A stretch of DNA of 64,000 bases from assembly GCF_000182925.2 (NCBI RefSeq), contig NC_026501.1:8721917-8785916 (forward strand), read 5' to 3'. Under the pieces are notes generated by a model. That model was given only the letters and a program-made list of their open reading frames with translations, did no database searches and had not been told where the DNA came from. This document shows positions 34,193-47,237 of the stretch, piece by piece. The stretch's first letter is position 1, and every line of letters begins with the position of its first letter. This stretch comes from Neurospora crassa OR74A (lineage: Eukaryota > Ascomycota > Sordariomycetes > Sordariales > Sordariaceae). The position numbers and the translations under genes were made by a program.

Positions 34193-37100
34193 ATGGAGCG
34201 CGGACGTGGTGGCCGCGGGCGCGCGACCAAGAAAATGCGTGGAACCCTGTCAACTACATCTCACCACCACCACCAACAGTTTAGCCAACAACAACAACAA
34301 CAACAACAACAACATCAACAGCGTCCTATTGCTCAGCAGCACGAATTCGAGCACCAATTTCAGATTACACCCTTTCCCCAAGTCAATGGCTTTCACCACC
34401 CCAATCCCACGACTACGGGCACTGTTAACCCTTCCATTCCCGGCAGCACCTCACATGCGCCTCACCCCTCCTCCACCTACACCCCCTTTTCGGATCTGAC
34501 CACTCAGAATCCTCCAATCCCCTTTACTACATCGCATGTGCAGAACAATCAACCACACCATTCAACACACCCATATCCCCAGATGCTTGGCCATCAGTTC
34601 CAGCAACCACAACATCAACCACAACATCAACAGCAGCCGCAGCAGCAGCAACAGGCGCATCAGCCGCCAACGACACATCAACGCGCTCCTTCAGTCGGTT
34701 CCCTCCGAGGTGGTAGGACCAAGCAAGTCGCTTATCCAAACCTCCAACAGCGCCGCACTACTTCTCCATCGGCCCCTGATTCGACTTCTTCCTTCCGCGT
34801 CACTGCACACAGTGATCGCACCGCCGGAGGACCTGCACTGGATACAACAACCCCTTTCACCTTCGAGGCGCCCTCGAGCACTGCCATGCCTGCTGGCAAC
34901 ACATCAGCTCGCAAAAGGTCCAAGACCTTTGACTTGTCTTATGAAGCCCCTAAGTTTGACAATGAGGAAAACTCAAATAGTAAAGGCGGCCACTCGCTCA
35001 GGAAGCGTGCACGGATCGACTATAGCCAGGAACAGATCGATGATGTCTTTGGCGGTGCCGGCACCAAAGTCGATTCCGCTGCCAGGCCTGCCGGCACACC
35101 TACCACCCGCGGACGCCGGCGAAGGGGCACTCAAGGGGATTCCGAGGGTGAAGAACTCAAGGACCACGATCACAGTGCCTTGCGTAACAAGCGGGGCAAC
35201 AAGTCTCCGGCTCCTGCACGTAACTCATCCTCTCACCGAAAGCCATCGGGTAAGAAGCCAGCTACAGCGCAGAGCACGTATATTGAGCAGCACCAGTCGG
35301 ACAATGACGTGCAAGATACCATCTTAGTCGGCGTCTTGATGGATGAGATACCCGAGGTAGAGGAAGAGTCGGAACAGTCGGCCGTTGGAGGTGCATCTGC
35401 GGCCAATCAATCGTCAAAGCCCAATGGATCCGGTGCTGTCCCGCAAGGTGAACAGTCATTGCCTCGCGCTGCTGATTCCAGAGAAACAGTTAGTTCGTCC
35501 CAGTCACAAAATCCTTCCGCATCCCATGGCAACATCGAAGGCACCGGCAATGAGGACGAACCGGCTCCAAATCCATCAACAACGGAGAACGGTAACACCG
35601 CTTCTTCCAAGGACACTTCAACCGAAGAGCAGGGCTCTCACCAGGTAACCGCCATGTCGGCCGAGACTGAGACATCACGTCCATCAGAACACCCCCAAAA
35701 TCACCCGAATCTGCTCCACGATGGGCCTTTTAAGGTAGAGCCCACAGAGCAAGATGAAGCAACTCATTTGCACTCCGTGCCCGAATTGATTCCCTCGTCA
35801 CCAATTCCTTCTTCCAAGGTCGGCTCTCAACCCGGCAATCGCCCTCCATCCCCTCCCAATACCACACAAGGTAGTAATTCGGTTGCGACAACTTCCCCAT
35901 CGTCGTCTTCTCAGACGGTACGACCTCCCAAGCCGGGTTTTCCTCCCCGTTTGAAGAACCTCGAAAAAATCTATAGCCTCGAGACACCCATCGCCGCTTC
36001 TCTAAAGCTCACGCCCTACGTGGACGATGATGTCACGCACCCTGGCCCTTTTACTGAAAGGCTTGTCCTTGATCCTATGACGAAGGCCAATCCTACGCCT
36101 ATACCGACGCCGGCCACCTCACCGGCTCCCACCCCTGCACAGCCGGTGCCCATCGCGCCGGCCGCCGTGCCGGAACCCACGTCTACCGAATTCCATTGGG
36201 ATGGGCGCCGCAAGCTGAAGACGGAAGAGTTCTACAAACTCTGGCGACAGGAAACTGGAAAGATGGTAGCGAGTGGCCAGCCTCGTATGTCAATGAAGGA
36301 GTTTAGAGACAACTACTACATTCCACGACTGAAGGAAGCACAGGCTGAGTCTGGAGGCAAAGTAGCGGAAACACTTCCCCCACCAGAGCCAGCTCCCGCA
36401 CCAAAGGTGAAGCAAGCGTCTCGTCCAACAGGACAAGCATCCGATGATGTGCCCCAAACTGAACCTCCGACTGCCGCGCCTTCTCCCTCCGAGATGGTGG
36501 ACGAGGAAGACCTGGCAACCGCATCTGTGGCCGACGATGAAGATGGTCAGTATGTCAATGGGCCGGTGTTTGACTCTGAAAAAGCCGCGGGCTCCATAGA
36601 GCCCCTAGAGGTAGTCCGGCAGCCACGGAAGCAGTGGTCATTCCCCAAGATTCGCGACGTTCAAGATTTTGCGGATCTCTTGGAAGACTACCAGGATATG
36701 GACACTGCCACGCTCTACAAGCTGGCTGAAGCCATGTGTGAAACCCTCAATGTCTGGCAGAATGAATTCCGCGAGCTCAAAAAGGTCGTTGACGATGAGG
36801 ACAATGCAGAGCGCCGCAAGAAGAATGATGTCTCGATTGTCAACTGGGAAAACCGGCTGAAAGCGGAGGACGCACCACATTTCCGCCGCCACTATGACGA
36901 ACCCACCAAGGGACCGCCCGCCTTCGAACTCAAGGGTGTTCGCGCACCGAAGCCTTCGTCAGATGATCCCATCTACGAGCATCAAAAGGACCAGGATAAG
37001 ATCATGGCCGCAGCATATGGCTTCAAGCACAATCCCCATGCCAACGCGGTTGGTAGACAAAACATCGAAGAGCAACGGTGGGACATCACCGAGACCCGAC

Positions 37101-39210
37101 CACACAGGAAAGGTGCTGGAAAGGCTGAGCTTGCCGAAGAGAACGTTGTTGAAGGAAAGCGGGTGCGCAAACCCCGCAACCTTTCGGATCAAAGCAAGGA
37201 TCCTAGTCGTGCCGGCACCCCTACCGGCGGCCCATCTACTGTTGTTGGCCGGCGTGGCAAGCGCAAGCAGATGGCTTCCAATGACGATTCGGTTGAGCCG
37301 TCTGACCAAACTCCAGCCGTAGAGATTGTGCCTGAGCCTGTAGTCCGCAAACGACGCGGACCCAAACCCAAAGCACTTATTTTGGCGGAGCAAGCTCAGC
37401 AAGCCAAGGAGGCACAACAAGCTAAGGAGGCCCAGGAGGCGTTGGAAGCCGAGCAAGCCAAGGAGTCTCAGCAGGACATGGAAGACCAGATTGCCGAGCA
37501 AGTTGAGGAAACTCAGGAAGTCCCACTGGGTGACGACGCAGCTAGCGTAGCACCTGAGGAACCCAAGGCTGAAGAGACCCCGTTGCCATTAGACAAGCCG
37601 AAACCAGGACGCAAACGTGGTCGTGCACCGGCTGCGCCTCCTGCTGTTGAGGAAACGCCTGCCCCTGCGCCTGCTCCGACTGAAAGTGAGGAGGGAAAGA
37701 CTAAGCGTCAGCGTCAGCCCAAGGTGGCCCTTCCTCCGGTTCAAGAGATCGCTCCCCAATCTTTCTATAATAGCCCGGTTACCTTGGGTAATGGTGATAC
37801 GGAAATTCTGCCACAAGAGCAGCACGTACCGAGGCCATCAACTGCTTCGTCAGAGGGAACGAACAATACGGCCGGTACCCCGGAGTCGAGCTATTCGCTT
37901 CGTGATAAGCGGAGACGCAACTTTGCGCTCGAGAACGATCCTGAGCTTGAGCCAAGACAGCACAAGCGAGCTCGCAACGCTGTTCCAGCTAAACCAGAGA
38001 GCCACGAGCCTAAGAAGCGTGGCCCTAAGAAGAAGAACGCGAATGTGACGAGCCAGCCTACTTCAGTACCTCCTCCACCACCTCCGGCACTTGCTCCGCA
38101 GCAGCCCGTAGGAGGATTGAAAGCACCCGCGTTGTTCTTCAACAGTGGGCCGCCACCCATCGCTCCGGCCCCTGGCCCGTCTCCTTTCATGCATACATTT
38201 AACGCCGCCCCGGCCTTCCCACCAGGAGGTCCTCCGCCGCAAGTTCCCGCGCCGCCGGCCATTACCAAGCCGTTAACTCGCATCAAGATCAAAAACCCAG
38301 GACCCCCTCCGATGGGTCCTAGCTTTGCCCAAGTGCCTCCTCAGGCGGTCCCTCCCGTCAACAATGGCCCACATCCTACCTTGAAGGGCCCAGGTAAAGC
38401 ACCTCGGGCTCCGAAGGCGGCTACGCCAACCCCACCCGAACCTGTCGAACCCCCCAAGATGATGCCCAGTGGCTTTGCCCTGGCCAATACCACGGAGCCG
38501 GATAAGCCATATGCGGAGATGAGCAAGTCGGAGAAGATGAGCTATTCCATGAGAAGTAAGTACTGCTGTTCTACCTTTTTTGGTTGACATGTTCGCGAGC
38601 TAACAGGGACGTAGGACGCTGGGCTTCGGGTGAAATGCAAGGAGCGGTTGAAAAGCGCCGTACAACATTGGCCAACAAGAAGGCCGAAAAGGCGGCCACG
38701 GGCGTGACAAACGGTAACGAGCCGGGCATGATGTCGATGAGCCAGACTCCAGATCCAGTTTCCGCTGGCCCCTCAACCGGTGCCTCGGCCCCGACAACAC
38801 CAGGCCTTGGTCCCACTCACACCGGGCTGTTGGCTTTGCCGCCCCAACCTCAAGGAGTTCAGAACGTTCAGGTGGCACAGGGCCATCACCAGGTGATGCA
38901 CAGCTTCCCCCCGCTTCCACCACATATCATGCCTCCGCAGCATATGCCTCCGCAATCGATGCCCCCTCAGCAAATGCCACCTCACTCAATGGCTCCCCAA
39001 CCCATGCCTCCAATGGCCCAGATGGCACCCATGTCGCAGCCTGGTCCGGGCCAGGGACAGATGCCGCCGCAAATGGCTCCGATGCCTCCGATGCAACAAC
39101 AGATGCAACCGATGCACCCTCTCCAGCATCAGCATATGCCGCCTCAACCCATGCAGCCGTTGTCTTACCCTTACCCTCACCCTCCTTCTGGGCATGGACC
39201 CGTTGCTTAG
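34193..39210 (+). CDS. large AT-hook nuclear protein, unknown function
   Basis: Exons 34193-38555 and 38615-39210 join in phase 1 (GTAAGT..GTAG, CTAAC branch site) to 1652 residues. An RGG-like start (RGRGGRGRATKK) is followed by poly-Gln/His, a long disordered Ser/Pro/Glu region, and two ordered patches: about 660-710 (FHWDGRRKLKTEEFYKLW with MSMKEFRDNYYIPRLKEA) and about 815-900 (QWSFPKIRDVQDFADLLEDY with ALYKLAEAMCETL-type helix). AT-hook cores follow at about 1050 (KRRGPKPK), 1138 (GRKRGR) and 1275 (KKRGPKKK), then a conserved-looking SYSMRRRWASGEMQ..KRR block across the splice site and a Pro/Met/Gln-rich end. It probably binds AT-rich chromatin. I do not recognise the family. Confidence 0.85.
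34286..34313 (+). repeat. CAA repeat (poly-glutamine)
   Basis: Pure (CAA)n run coding glutamine near the start of the AT-hook protein; a second Gln-rich stretch at about 34595-34660 uses mixed codons. Confidence 0.85.
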
Positions 39211-41704
39211 GAGGCTATAGACCCCCAGTTGATGCAGTGAGCTACATGGGATAGGAAACCCGAAAGAACCGAGGAGTGGATGTAGGAAGAGAAGTAGGAA
39301 TAATGACATGACTAGTCTTGCAAGACGGGCGTTGAGGCAGTTGGGTACTGGTTGGTGAAGATGGATATACCCTTTCTTGAAGAGATGGATGCTGGTGATG
39401 TGGATATTACTTGTTCTGAGAGAAATTCACCAAGGCATATAGTTCATCTCAGTTCCAGTTTCGTGTTTTGCTCAAGATGATTTGGGTACACCTGCCTGCA
39501 CATCTGACTACCTAGTCTAGAGCTTCAAAGCTCTTTCTTGCATCACGTTTGAGCTCCCCCTGTTTAGGAGCCTTGGACTTTCTATGGGGGACACAAAAAA
39601 GAGAAGGAAAGGACGCAAGACCATTTACTGATCATATGGATGATCACATGTAATGGATAGAGTGGTGCATCAAGAGGTTGATTTGAATCCAGGCAAGCTG
39701 GAGAAACAAAGAAAATGTATCTTTGTACTGGCATTTTCAGACAGGCAAAAGGGGAAAAGGTTTCTTGCTAGGCGTTTTGATAGCTCCAGAAGCTCAGAAG
39801 CTCAAGACGGGATATTGTCGCATTGGCACTGCAGCGGATAGTCGTTTATTACCACCCTTATGGTTATGGTTAGGTAGACTTTAAGTGGCTACACTACATA
39901 CCTCTACCTAGCATAAAAATTGAAACGGCGTTTGAGAGGAACAAAAAGAAAGTGCCTTGTTTGAGAATACATTAAGTCGTTCGTAGGCCGTGCTGCAGTG
40001 CCGTGTTTCCTCCGTCTCTTCATCATCTATATCATCATCACCTTCTTCTTGTTCGTGACGGGATGTTTAGTTCTTTCTTGACTAGATCGCCTAGGAAACT
40101 GCAGTGAACGATGGATGAGTATGTACCTAGGTAGAGGTAGGTAAGGAAGGAGTGAAGGGTCAGGGAGGAGGCAGTGATGGAGAGGTATGTACCTCTGTTA
40201 GTGGCTCGAATTTTAACTATGGTGGAATCAATTGCTCTACTACCCGGCCCTTCTAACAGTCATCTAAAGGAGATACTTCGTTCGATCCTGGCCTCTTTCG
40301 TACCCGTCCGTCCTTTTCCGTGAGATCCGGAGTTGGAAACTCGAGTCTAGGTTGACCGCAGATGCAGTTGTCGGTTATAATTTGATGAATTGACTGGAGA
40401 TTGCAGCGAAGGACTGACTGAGGTACAGACGGGGTAGGTGCAGTGCGGATGCGTGTTGGAAGTGAACTGAACACAACGAATGGTGGGTGGAATTTGGTGC
40501 ACTGCAATGGGCACGCATCGTACTTACCTAACTCTACCTTACTAGGTAGGTAGGGATACTCTTTATCTTCACTGTAGGCAAGTCCAACCTTCGTTCAGTT
40601 ACAGTAACTGAAGTAGCATGTACAATTCCGCCTGCCTTCTCAGCAAGCTGGGGAGTCCTGGAACTGTCAGACCAGTACGCAGCTTTCCCACCTCTTGGTC
40701 CGAGTCCGCCGTTCTGAGTGTAATGAACGTTACATACACTACAGCTGGTTTAGCCACTGAGTTCAATCGAAGACACTCAATAGGTAGAATGAGTGACTCG
40801 AGCAGTTGAGTGTCATATGATCGACAAGGTTTGGCAGCAGTGAGTGTCTTATAAAGAACTGTCTCGAATCATGTTCTTCAGGTGTCGTATTCGATATTGA
40901 CATCGCGAGGTGGTCTTCCATGCGGGCGCAATCATCCGCGATGCCGCGTGTCCAGGACCGGGTCGAGGCCGTTGTGGCTTCAGTTGGCGAACATTCGCTC
41001 TTCCCGAGGGAATCAACAGATTTTGTTTACCACATTGCAGTCCGGAGCTTTTGCCTTCGTTAAGGTCCGTCAGTTACTGTAGCGTTGTTCATGCCAAAAA
41101 CTTGAAGCAGAGGGACAAATCAAAGCGGGCTGAAGGCTACAGTCAAGTGACGGCCTGTAAGCGCAAGTAAGTCTGTGGCTCAACTGAGCGAAATGAAACG
41201 GGGCAGTACACCTCACGGGCTCCTAGAGGCACCATGTTCACATTCTGGCTTAGTCATATGTCTATAGCTGGGCCTTGACAGTCTCTGTGTCCCATTTCTC
41301 TCGTTTTGGATAGTACCTATGTTTGCTCAGTACTATATACCTTAGTACACGCCTCTGTTCTTCTCGTCATCCCTACCTAGGTTCCTGGCATCGATATTGG
41401 TAGGTCTAAGGGTCCAACAACTTTGCAAAATTTCTACTAGGTACCTCTATGCAGCTGGAATTCTCGATAACGGCAATACGGAAGGTAACAAAGCAAATGA
41501 ACTGATTAGAACGGGTGTCTGAAAGTTGCTCCGGCAGCCAAACGGCCGAAAGCTTGTGACAATACATTGCTAGAACTATTTCGTGTGCTGTGCTAGCCAT
41601 TAGTTCTCCCCAAGCAGCTGAAGTTGTGGGTAGAGGAGTGTTACCAGTATAACTCAAGAGAATCCCGCGGCGTTTCAGGCTTATCGATTTCACGCCGAGG
41701 ACCT
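39211..41704. other. 2.5-kb convergent intergenic region
   Basis: Between the ends of the AT-hook gene and the NLR gene. It contains TACCTAGGTAGAGGTAGG-like motifs near 40128, 40535 and 41380, and an orphan TATA box (TATAAAG, 40850). Short frames only. Confidence 0.45.
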
Positions 41705-44700
41705 TCAAATGAAGCTACTTTTGGGGGTGTAGCCTTCAGGGTCGTCTTCGGGGTCGTAAAACGGACGGGTCATAACCCGGGGCATAGGCAGTGGGCCCTT
41801 ATACCTGTAGTATTCCTCAAGCGACGTGAGCGTTTTGGCTTGTAACTTCCACGACGGATACCAACTGCTGCGGTAATAGATTCTGTTTTCCAGCAAAGCA
41901 ACTATCATGAGGATCCTGTAGGCCTCGGAGTCTTCGGCGTTTGTTAAAGAAACGTTACATGTAGCTCCATGCTCAACTAGAACCTCCGTTATGTCTGGTG
42001 GGCAACACGCTATCGAGCAATGCAGTGGTGAAAGTAGAGAGTCTTCGCAAAGCGCTTTGGCATCATTAGTAGTAGCTGCTTGGAGTAAAGCGAGAACACT
42101 CAGCATTAGAGGAGGTATCGAAGAGTAACCTTCTTGTTTTGGTCGTCCGCAAATTGACACAGTAAGGGGCATGAGTCCATGCGTGGTTCTTTGATGTGTT
42201 GCGCCAGGCCAGAGTTTCAAAACCGCATCAACGGCGTATGGCTCCCACAGAGCTGCCGCGTGAAGAGCTGTCCATTGCGAGTCGACGGATGGACCACTAT
42301 CCGAGCCTGTGAGGTACATGTCGTTGGATTCGAGCTTCTGGACTTCTTTAACCAACGTGAAAAAGATTTTGCGCTCTCTCTCAGGGTCGTCTTCTCTTCT
42401 CAGTCTTTCATGCTGCGCATAGGTCGTTATGACATCGAGTAAAACTGTGGGCCAAGCTTCCACCGCCTCAGGCAAACACGGCATCGCATCGAGGACTTCA
42501 TCGCATCGGTAGATAATGGCCCATTCAGTAACCTTGCGGAGAAGGCTCAAGTCCGCTACAGAGGAACAACCCGGCCTCCCGCGACCGAACCACCTTTCTA
42601 TGCTTTCCATAGCCTGATCGTCATCGTCGTTCATCAGATGTGTTCGAATGATTTCCAGATCGTTGTTACCCACAACAGGCTGCTCCTTGATGACATGACT
42701 TGTGTGGTTTAAAAGCGAGGTTACTCTCGAGGTTACTTTCGAGCGAAACATCGAGTCGGATTTCTCTTTTGTCATTTCCAGAACGCGGTCGATTATAGAC
42801 AAGTCAACGTCAATGCTCATCATGATCATCTTAACCAGGCTGAAATTATTGTGTGCAACTGCATTCTGTAATCCAAGTAATGCAAGGGATTGTGGATCTG
42901 ATGCCCAGCCAGCTACCATGGGGAGGTAATCACAAACCATCTTGAAGCTTAAGTCGTCCGCGGTTTCTGAGAGAATGCGTAAGAACTTGAAGACATCGTC
43001 TTCGGTGGGATCTGGGCTGTTCCTCGTGCTTCGGAGCAGCACCAAGGCAGTGAGAGCAGCCAAACATATTTGTCTGCTTAGAGAATTGAGTAAGTCTTCA
43101 TCATGCGCGATGGCGGATAACTTGAGGCATGCCTCTTCGATCAAGGCCCACAAGTGGTCTACCATGCTCCCAGCTTTGATTTCCGCCAAGTGCTTTCTGA
43201 CCATGTGAAGCGCGAACTGAGTCGAGGTATCCTCGAGAGGGATCGTTAGAAGGACAAGGAAGTAGGCTGCTGCGACAAAAGAAGGACCAGCAACAATGCA
43301 CCGCTGTATCAACTCGTCTAGGCATGGAACTTTCCCTTCATCATTCCTGATCTTCCTTGAGAGCCACTTACGTGTCTGAATGAAGATGTGGTCATCCTGT
43401 ATATGACTTCTGATGATATGGCGAAAGAGGTACGCATGCGACTTGTTGAGCGCGTACACAATCATCCCTCCTTCACCATCTAGGGATGAATTCCACGGAA
43501 CCGAAACATGTGGCGGTCTATCGTTGATCAATGCCCTCCACAAGACATCGACTCTGGCTCCATTCTCCTCGGTGAGATGCGCTGTATGCCGAGTCCAATA
43601 CTTAGAGGCGTACGATAGGAAGCAGGTCATCGCCTCATTTTTCGGCAATTGAACCTCTAGCAAAGCCATGAAGATGTTCAGTTGTTCAGGCGCCGGTCTT
43701 CGATGTTTGTCCCTTTTGAGGTGTCGAACCATGCTGGCTAGTAATGGGTTGGAACTTGATGCTTCCTTTTTTAGTCTCTCTGAAATCGAACTGGGATCGA
43801 CTTTTCTGTTCAAAGTCATACGTTTGTCGAAGTCGGCAAAGTTGAGATACGTTACACAGACGGATCCCATGAATGATTCTGCATCGGTCATCCAGCTCCG
43901 CGTAAGGCTGCTGCCGTCCACTCCAACTTTTCGGTCTCCCATATGCGATATCACACTGTGATGGATGAATCGAACTTGGTCATCTTCCTCGTCGATCTCC
44001 AGCAACCCACCACCACAGCGAAAGACAACCTGCTTGGGACTGTGAGGCAACCGGGCCCCATTCCAGGTAGGGTCACCGGGTTGGACAGTGAGTGCAACAC
44101 TCAGCTGTTCCCCGGTAAGGCAAGTTTCCGCTACAGCAACCAATTGAAATATTCGATCACCGTACTGGCGGTCAGGGATTCGGTCGAGCGCCTGATCGAA
44201 TGCTTGTGGAAGATCTTTCGGCAAATGATGTAGAATGTCTTGGACCGACTCATTGGTCAAGACGGCTTCATGGTAGGATGGGAATATGGCCTCAATATGA
44301 AGTGATACCCAAAGATACCTGTAAAGCAAATAGCCGTGGTCAGAAGTTTTGAATGATGTATGTCAACAGATAGTATTCATCATCATGAGTATAGCTTACA
44401 TTCCTTGGGCTCCCACAGCCAGCGCTTTCGTAACCTGCTCCACCAACTTGTCGCTCATTTGTGGCTCACGGCGAGCATTACGTCTTTGCACCTCCGATCT
44501 GATATACTCCTCAATTTCTGTATCACGCAGGACATTGTTCAAGGACAGATCGGCAGCAGTGCCCAAATATTCCTGTGTCAGCTTCGTTGGAAGGCCAGAG
44601 GCATCCAGTCTTGTCGAGAAGCACACAGATATTTGATGTTGTTGGCGAAGGTCCTGTAAGGCTTGTAAAACGATTTCCACATCCTCCTCTGAGCATTCAT

Positions 44701-46037
44701 CTAGTCCATCCAGAATCACATAGAAGGTTTCATCCCGCGGCAAAAGGCTCTGTAGAAGCTGCACAATGAAGGAAACACTCAGTGCCCCAAGAAAGGTATC
44801 AGGATTCCCTTGGATCAATTTTTCCCACTCTTGACGGACTGTTCCGGATTGCAGCAACTGATGGGCAATACTTCCCAGGATAGTAAATCCTTTCAGCGTG
44901 TGTGGATCATCTCTTTTGCAAATGAAGCCTGCGTGCTTCTTCTTTTCCATCGGTGCGTCAGCGATGATGGTAGCAAGCGCAACAGTTTTGCCGCAGCCAA
45001 GGTGCCCGGTAACTCGTAACACAGCCTGATGCCCTGCTTTCCAAGATTTGTATTCGGACGTGGTAAGAATCCAACTCGCGGTTCCGCGCTTTCTTTCTCG
45101 TCTCCATATTACATCCTGTTGACCTTGTCGGGGAGATAGATGGTGCAAGAGTTGTTGCTTTTGTTCGAGTATGTATTGTCGTCTCCACGCCTTAGAAAAG
45201 CGGCGTATCATCCCTCCCGTCTCTTTTCTCGCTGCTTGTTGTCTGTCCGCCGCCTGTGAGCTGGTAAGCAGAGTGAACTGCTTCTCGATCAGAGCCCCGT
45301 ACATGTTCAGTTCCTCCTGGATTGGTCCAAACTCATTGTCGAAGGTAGAAAACAAAGATGATGCCAATAGCAGATATGATGGTCTTCTAGCAACGGCAAG
45401 GATCTGCTGGCATAGACGGACGACTCTAGTAAGGTACTCGGAGAATAAGGCCTGTAGTTCAGCTGAGTTGGGGAAAAGCTTTGCAAATTCGGAGGTAACA
45501 GACCAGGACCGGGTCAGTCTCATCAACAATGAAGAGACCTGGTCAAAGTAGGCATAGTGCCCCACGGCGGCCTTAAGAAAATTGTATGCCAAGTCAATCC
45601 TTCTGTTCAACGAATTCAAATTGCAGACTGAATGATATGCCGGTCACACGTACCTCCAGCGACACCCTTACTGCCGTCCATACACCTGAAGCAATCAGAC
45701 TCTGTGTACCCCCGATCAAGACATCTCCGGCCTCCGCAAACTTTTGTATTCGGCTGAGAAAGCCGCCAAGACGTGTTCCTGATGCTGGTGTCCAGGATGC
45801 GTGTCGTCGAGCTCCCTCTCGGTTTAGCTGCTCAGTCATCAAGATGACCTCTGAGGCAGTAGGGGATGAGCTGGCACATTGCGCTTGCAGCCTCATGAAC
45901 TCCTGTTTCTTCGTTCCATCCAGGGCTTGCGCAAACTCAGACACCGCCTGAGCAAGCCGAAGCTCGGGTGCCAGTTGACTAGACTTAGACCCTGGTAAAG
46001 GAATCAGTGCACCGCTGCTGCTCGAAGCCATGCTCAT
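41705..46037 (-). CDS. NLR-like STAND protein: N-terminal helical domain, NACHT NTPase, ankyrin-like C-terminus
   Basis: Exons 46037-45654, 45571-44400 and 44318-41705 give 1389 residues. Intron 1 (82 nt) removes an apparent frame break and joins VWTAVRVSLE to AAVGHYAYFDQVSSLL, the expected order in fungal NLRs with a DUF7708-type N-terminal domain. The NACHT domain has Walker A GHLGCGKT (about 317-324), Walker B YVILDGLDE (about 412-420) and the sensor-like VCFSTRLDASGLP. A winged-helix-like region follows (HHSVISHM). The C-terminus has degenerate ankyrin-type repeats (WTALHAAALWEPYAVDAVL, LLSPLHCSIACCPPDITEVL). Such proteins oligomerise on ligand sensing and act in fungal non-self recognition or programmed cell death; that role is inferred. 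All motifs look intact. Confidence 0.9.
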
Positions 46038-47131
46038 AACATGGCAAGTCGCCGAGGGTTGAATGTTTTGCTTGCGAGCTTTGTCGAAACTCAAGATTAT
46101 CAGGGGCGCTGAGTGTAGAAAAAATGAAGTCGATATCGGTTTGCAGACAAAGATGACAAGTGTTGACTGATCGGGTCTTCAGCTTGTTGTTGTGGGAAGA
46201 AGCCCTGGCCGGCTGCAATTTGAGAAACAGATCAGAACACATGCATTCGATTGAGCCCCCGTCCGGTTGTAATTGCCTATCTGATTGCTGACGCCACCAC
46301 CAGACACCTTGTTAAGTATATCCGATATGCCCATCCAATGGCTCATCGCCATCTTTCAGCTGCCAATTACAAGCTCGTAGCAAGGCACAGCCTGGTTTCT
46401 AACCCTTACTGTCTGGATGGTGCCTAATGAACACCCAGTCTAGGTTGCATTGGGATCAATATGTATGGGGTTGGCATTTTTGAGCCACCCGCCTGGTTGA
46501 GAATGTACCGAACATGAAAACAGTGAACAGTCGGATCAAAGCATTAGCTTGACGGCGGTGGTTGGCTAGGAGTTGGACTGGACCTGGCCCAACCCTAAAA
46601 GGCCGTAACATATCGCAAGTGTCGAATGAACGCGTCCTTGTTGCATAATCCATTGCCCTCCGAGAAACTGATGAAATCTGGTTCATGAATCGGTAGGTCG
46701 GATGAAAGCTGAACACTTGTGATAAAACCGTTGATGGGCGGGGTGGCGCACCAGACCACGAGTTCCCGTTCAACGTGGCAGTGGCTGATCGTGTCCTGTA
46801 GCGTCCTGCAGTTTAACGCATTAGCAAGTTGCAAAGCCACGGGACGGAGGGTCCAAACGCTGTTATGCTGCGCAAATAACAGGGCGTAGGGCTTTAGAAA
46901 GTTGACGAGAAATTCGAGTGGAAGTGCTTGGGTTAGAAAACAAGCCCTGCTCAACGGGGTGCGACAGTCGAACATGAAGAGAGCGAAAAGGTACTGCACG
47001 GTTCCTGGGTGCAGCTTTATGTCCTGCTGCTCCACTCTCCAACGGCCACCTCAGTACCATAGAAGTGATCATACGCTGTAGGTAAACGGGCTGATTATAG
47101 GCTGCAGCTTTTGCCTTAATATTTATCTTAA
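46038..47131. other. 1.1-kb spacer between NLR gene and tRNA-Leu
   Basis: NLR promoter on the left. A 146-codon minus-strand frame (47035-46595) has protein-like composition but no recognised motif; I leave it unassigned. Confidence 0.35.
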
Positions 47132-47232
47132 GGCAAGATGGCCGAGCGGTCTAAGGCGCCACGTTAAGGTTAACCCTTAATCCGAGATATCCGTGGTCCG
47201 AAAGGGCGTGGGTTCGAATCCCACTCTTGTCA
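47132..47232 (+). tRNA. tRNA-Leu(AAG) with 21-nt intron
   Basis: GGCAAGA at the 5' end pairs with TCTTGTC before the discriminator A. The D arm is GCC..GGC and the T arm GTGGG-TTCGAAT-CCCAC. The anticodon stem is CCACG/CGTGG with loop TT-AAG-G..C, split after position 37 by an intron of about 21 nt. The intron carries CCTTAA, complementary to the TTAAGG of the anticodon loop, the usual intron-anticodon pairing. A longer variable arm suits leucine. A T7 terminator follows at about 47238. Confidence 0.93.
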
Positions 47233-47237
47233 AGCTT

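Noticed and set aside
39650-39705. tRNA-like GGTTGATTTGAATCC
   Set aside because: No acceptor stem or anticodon arm can be drawn around it.
46595-47035. 146-codon minus-strand open frame upstream of the NLR
   Set aside because: Protein-like composition but no recognised motif, promoter or splice evidence; left unassigned.
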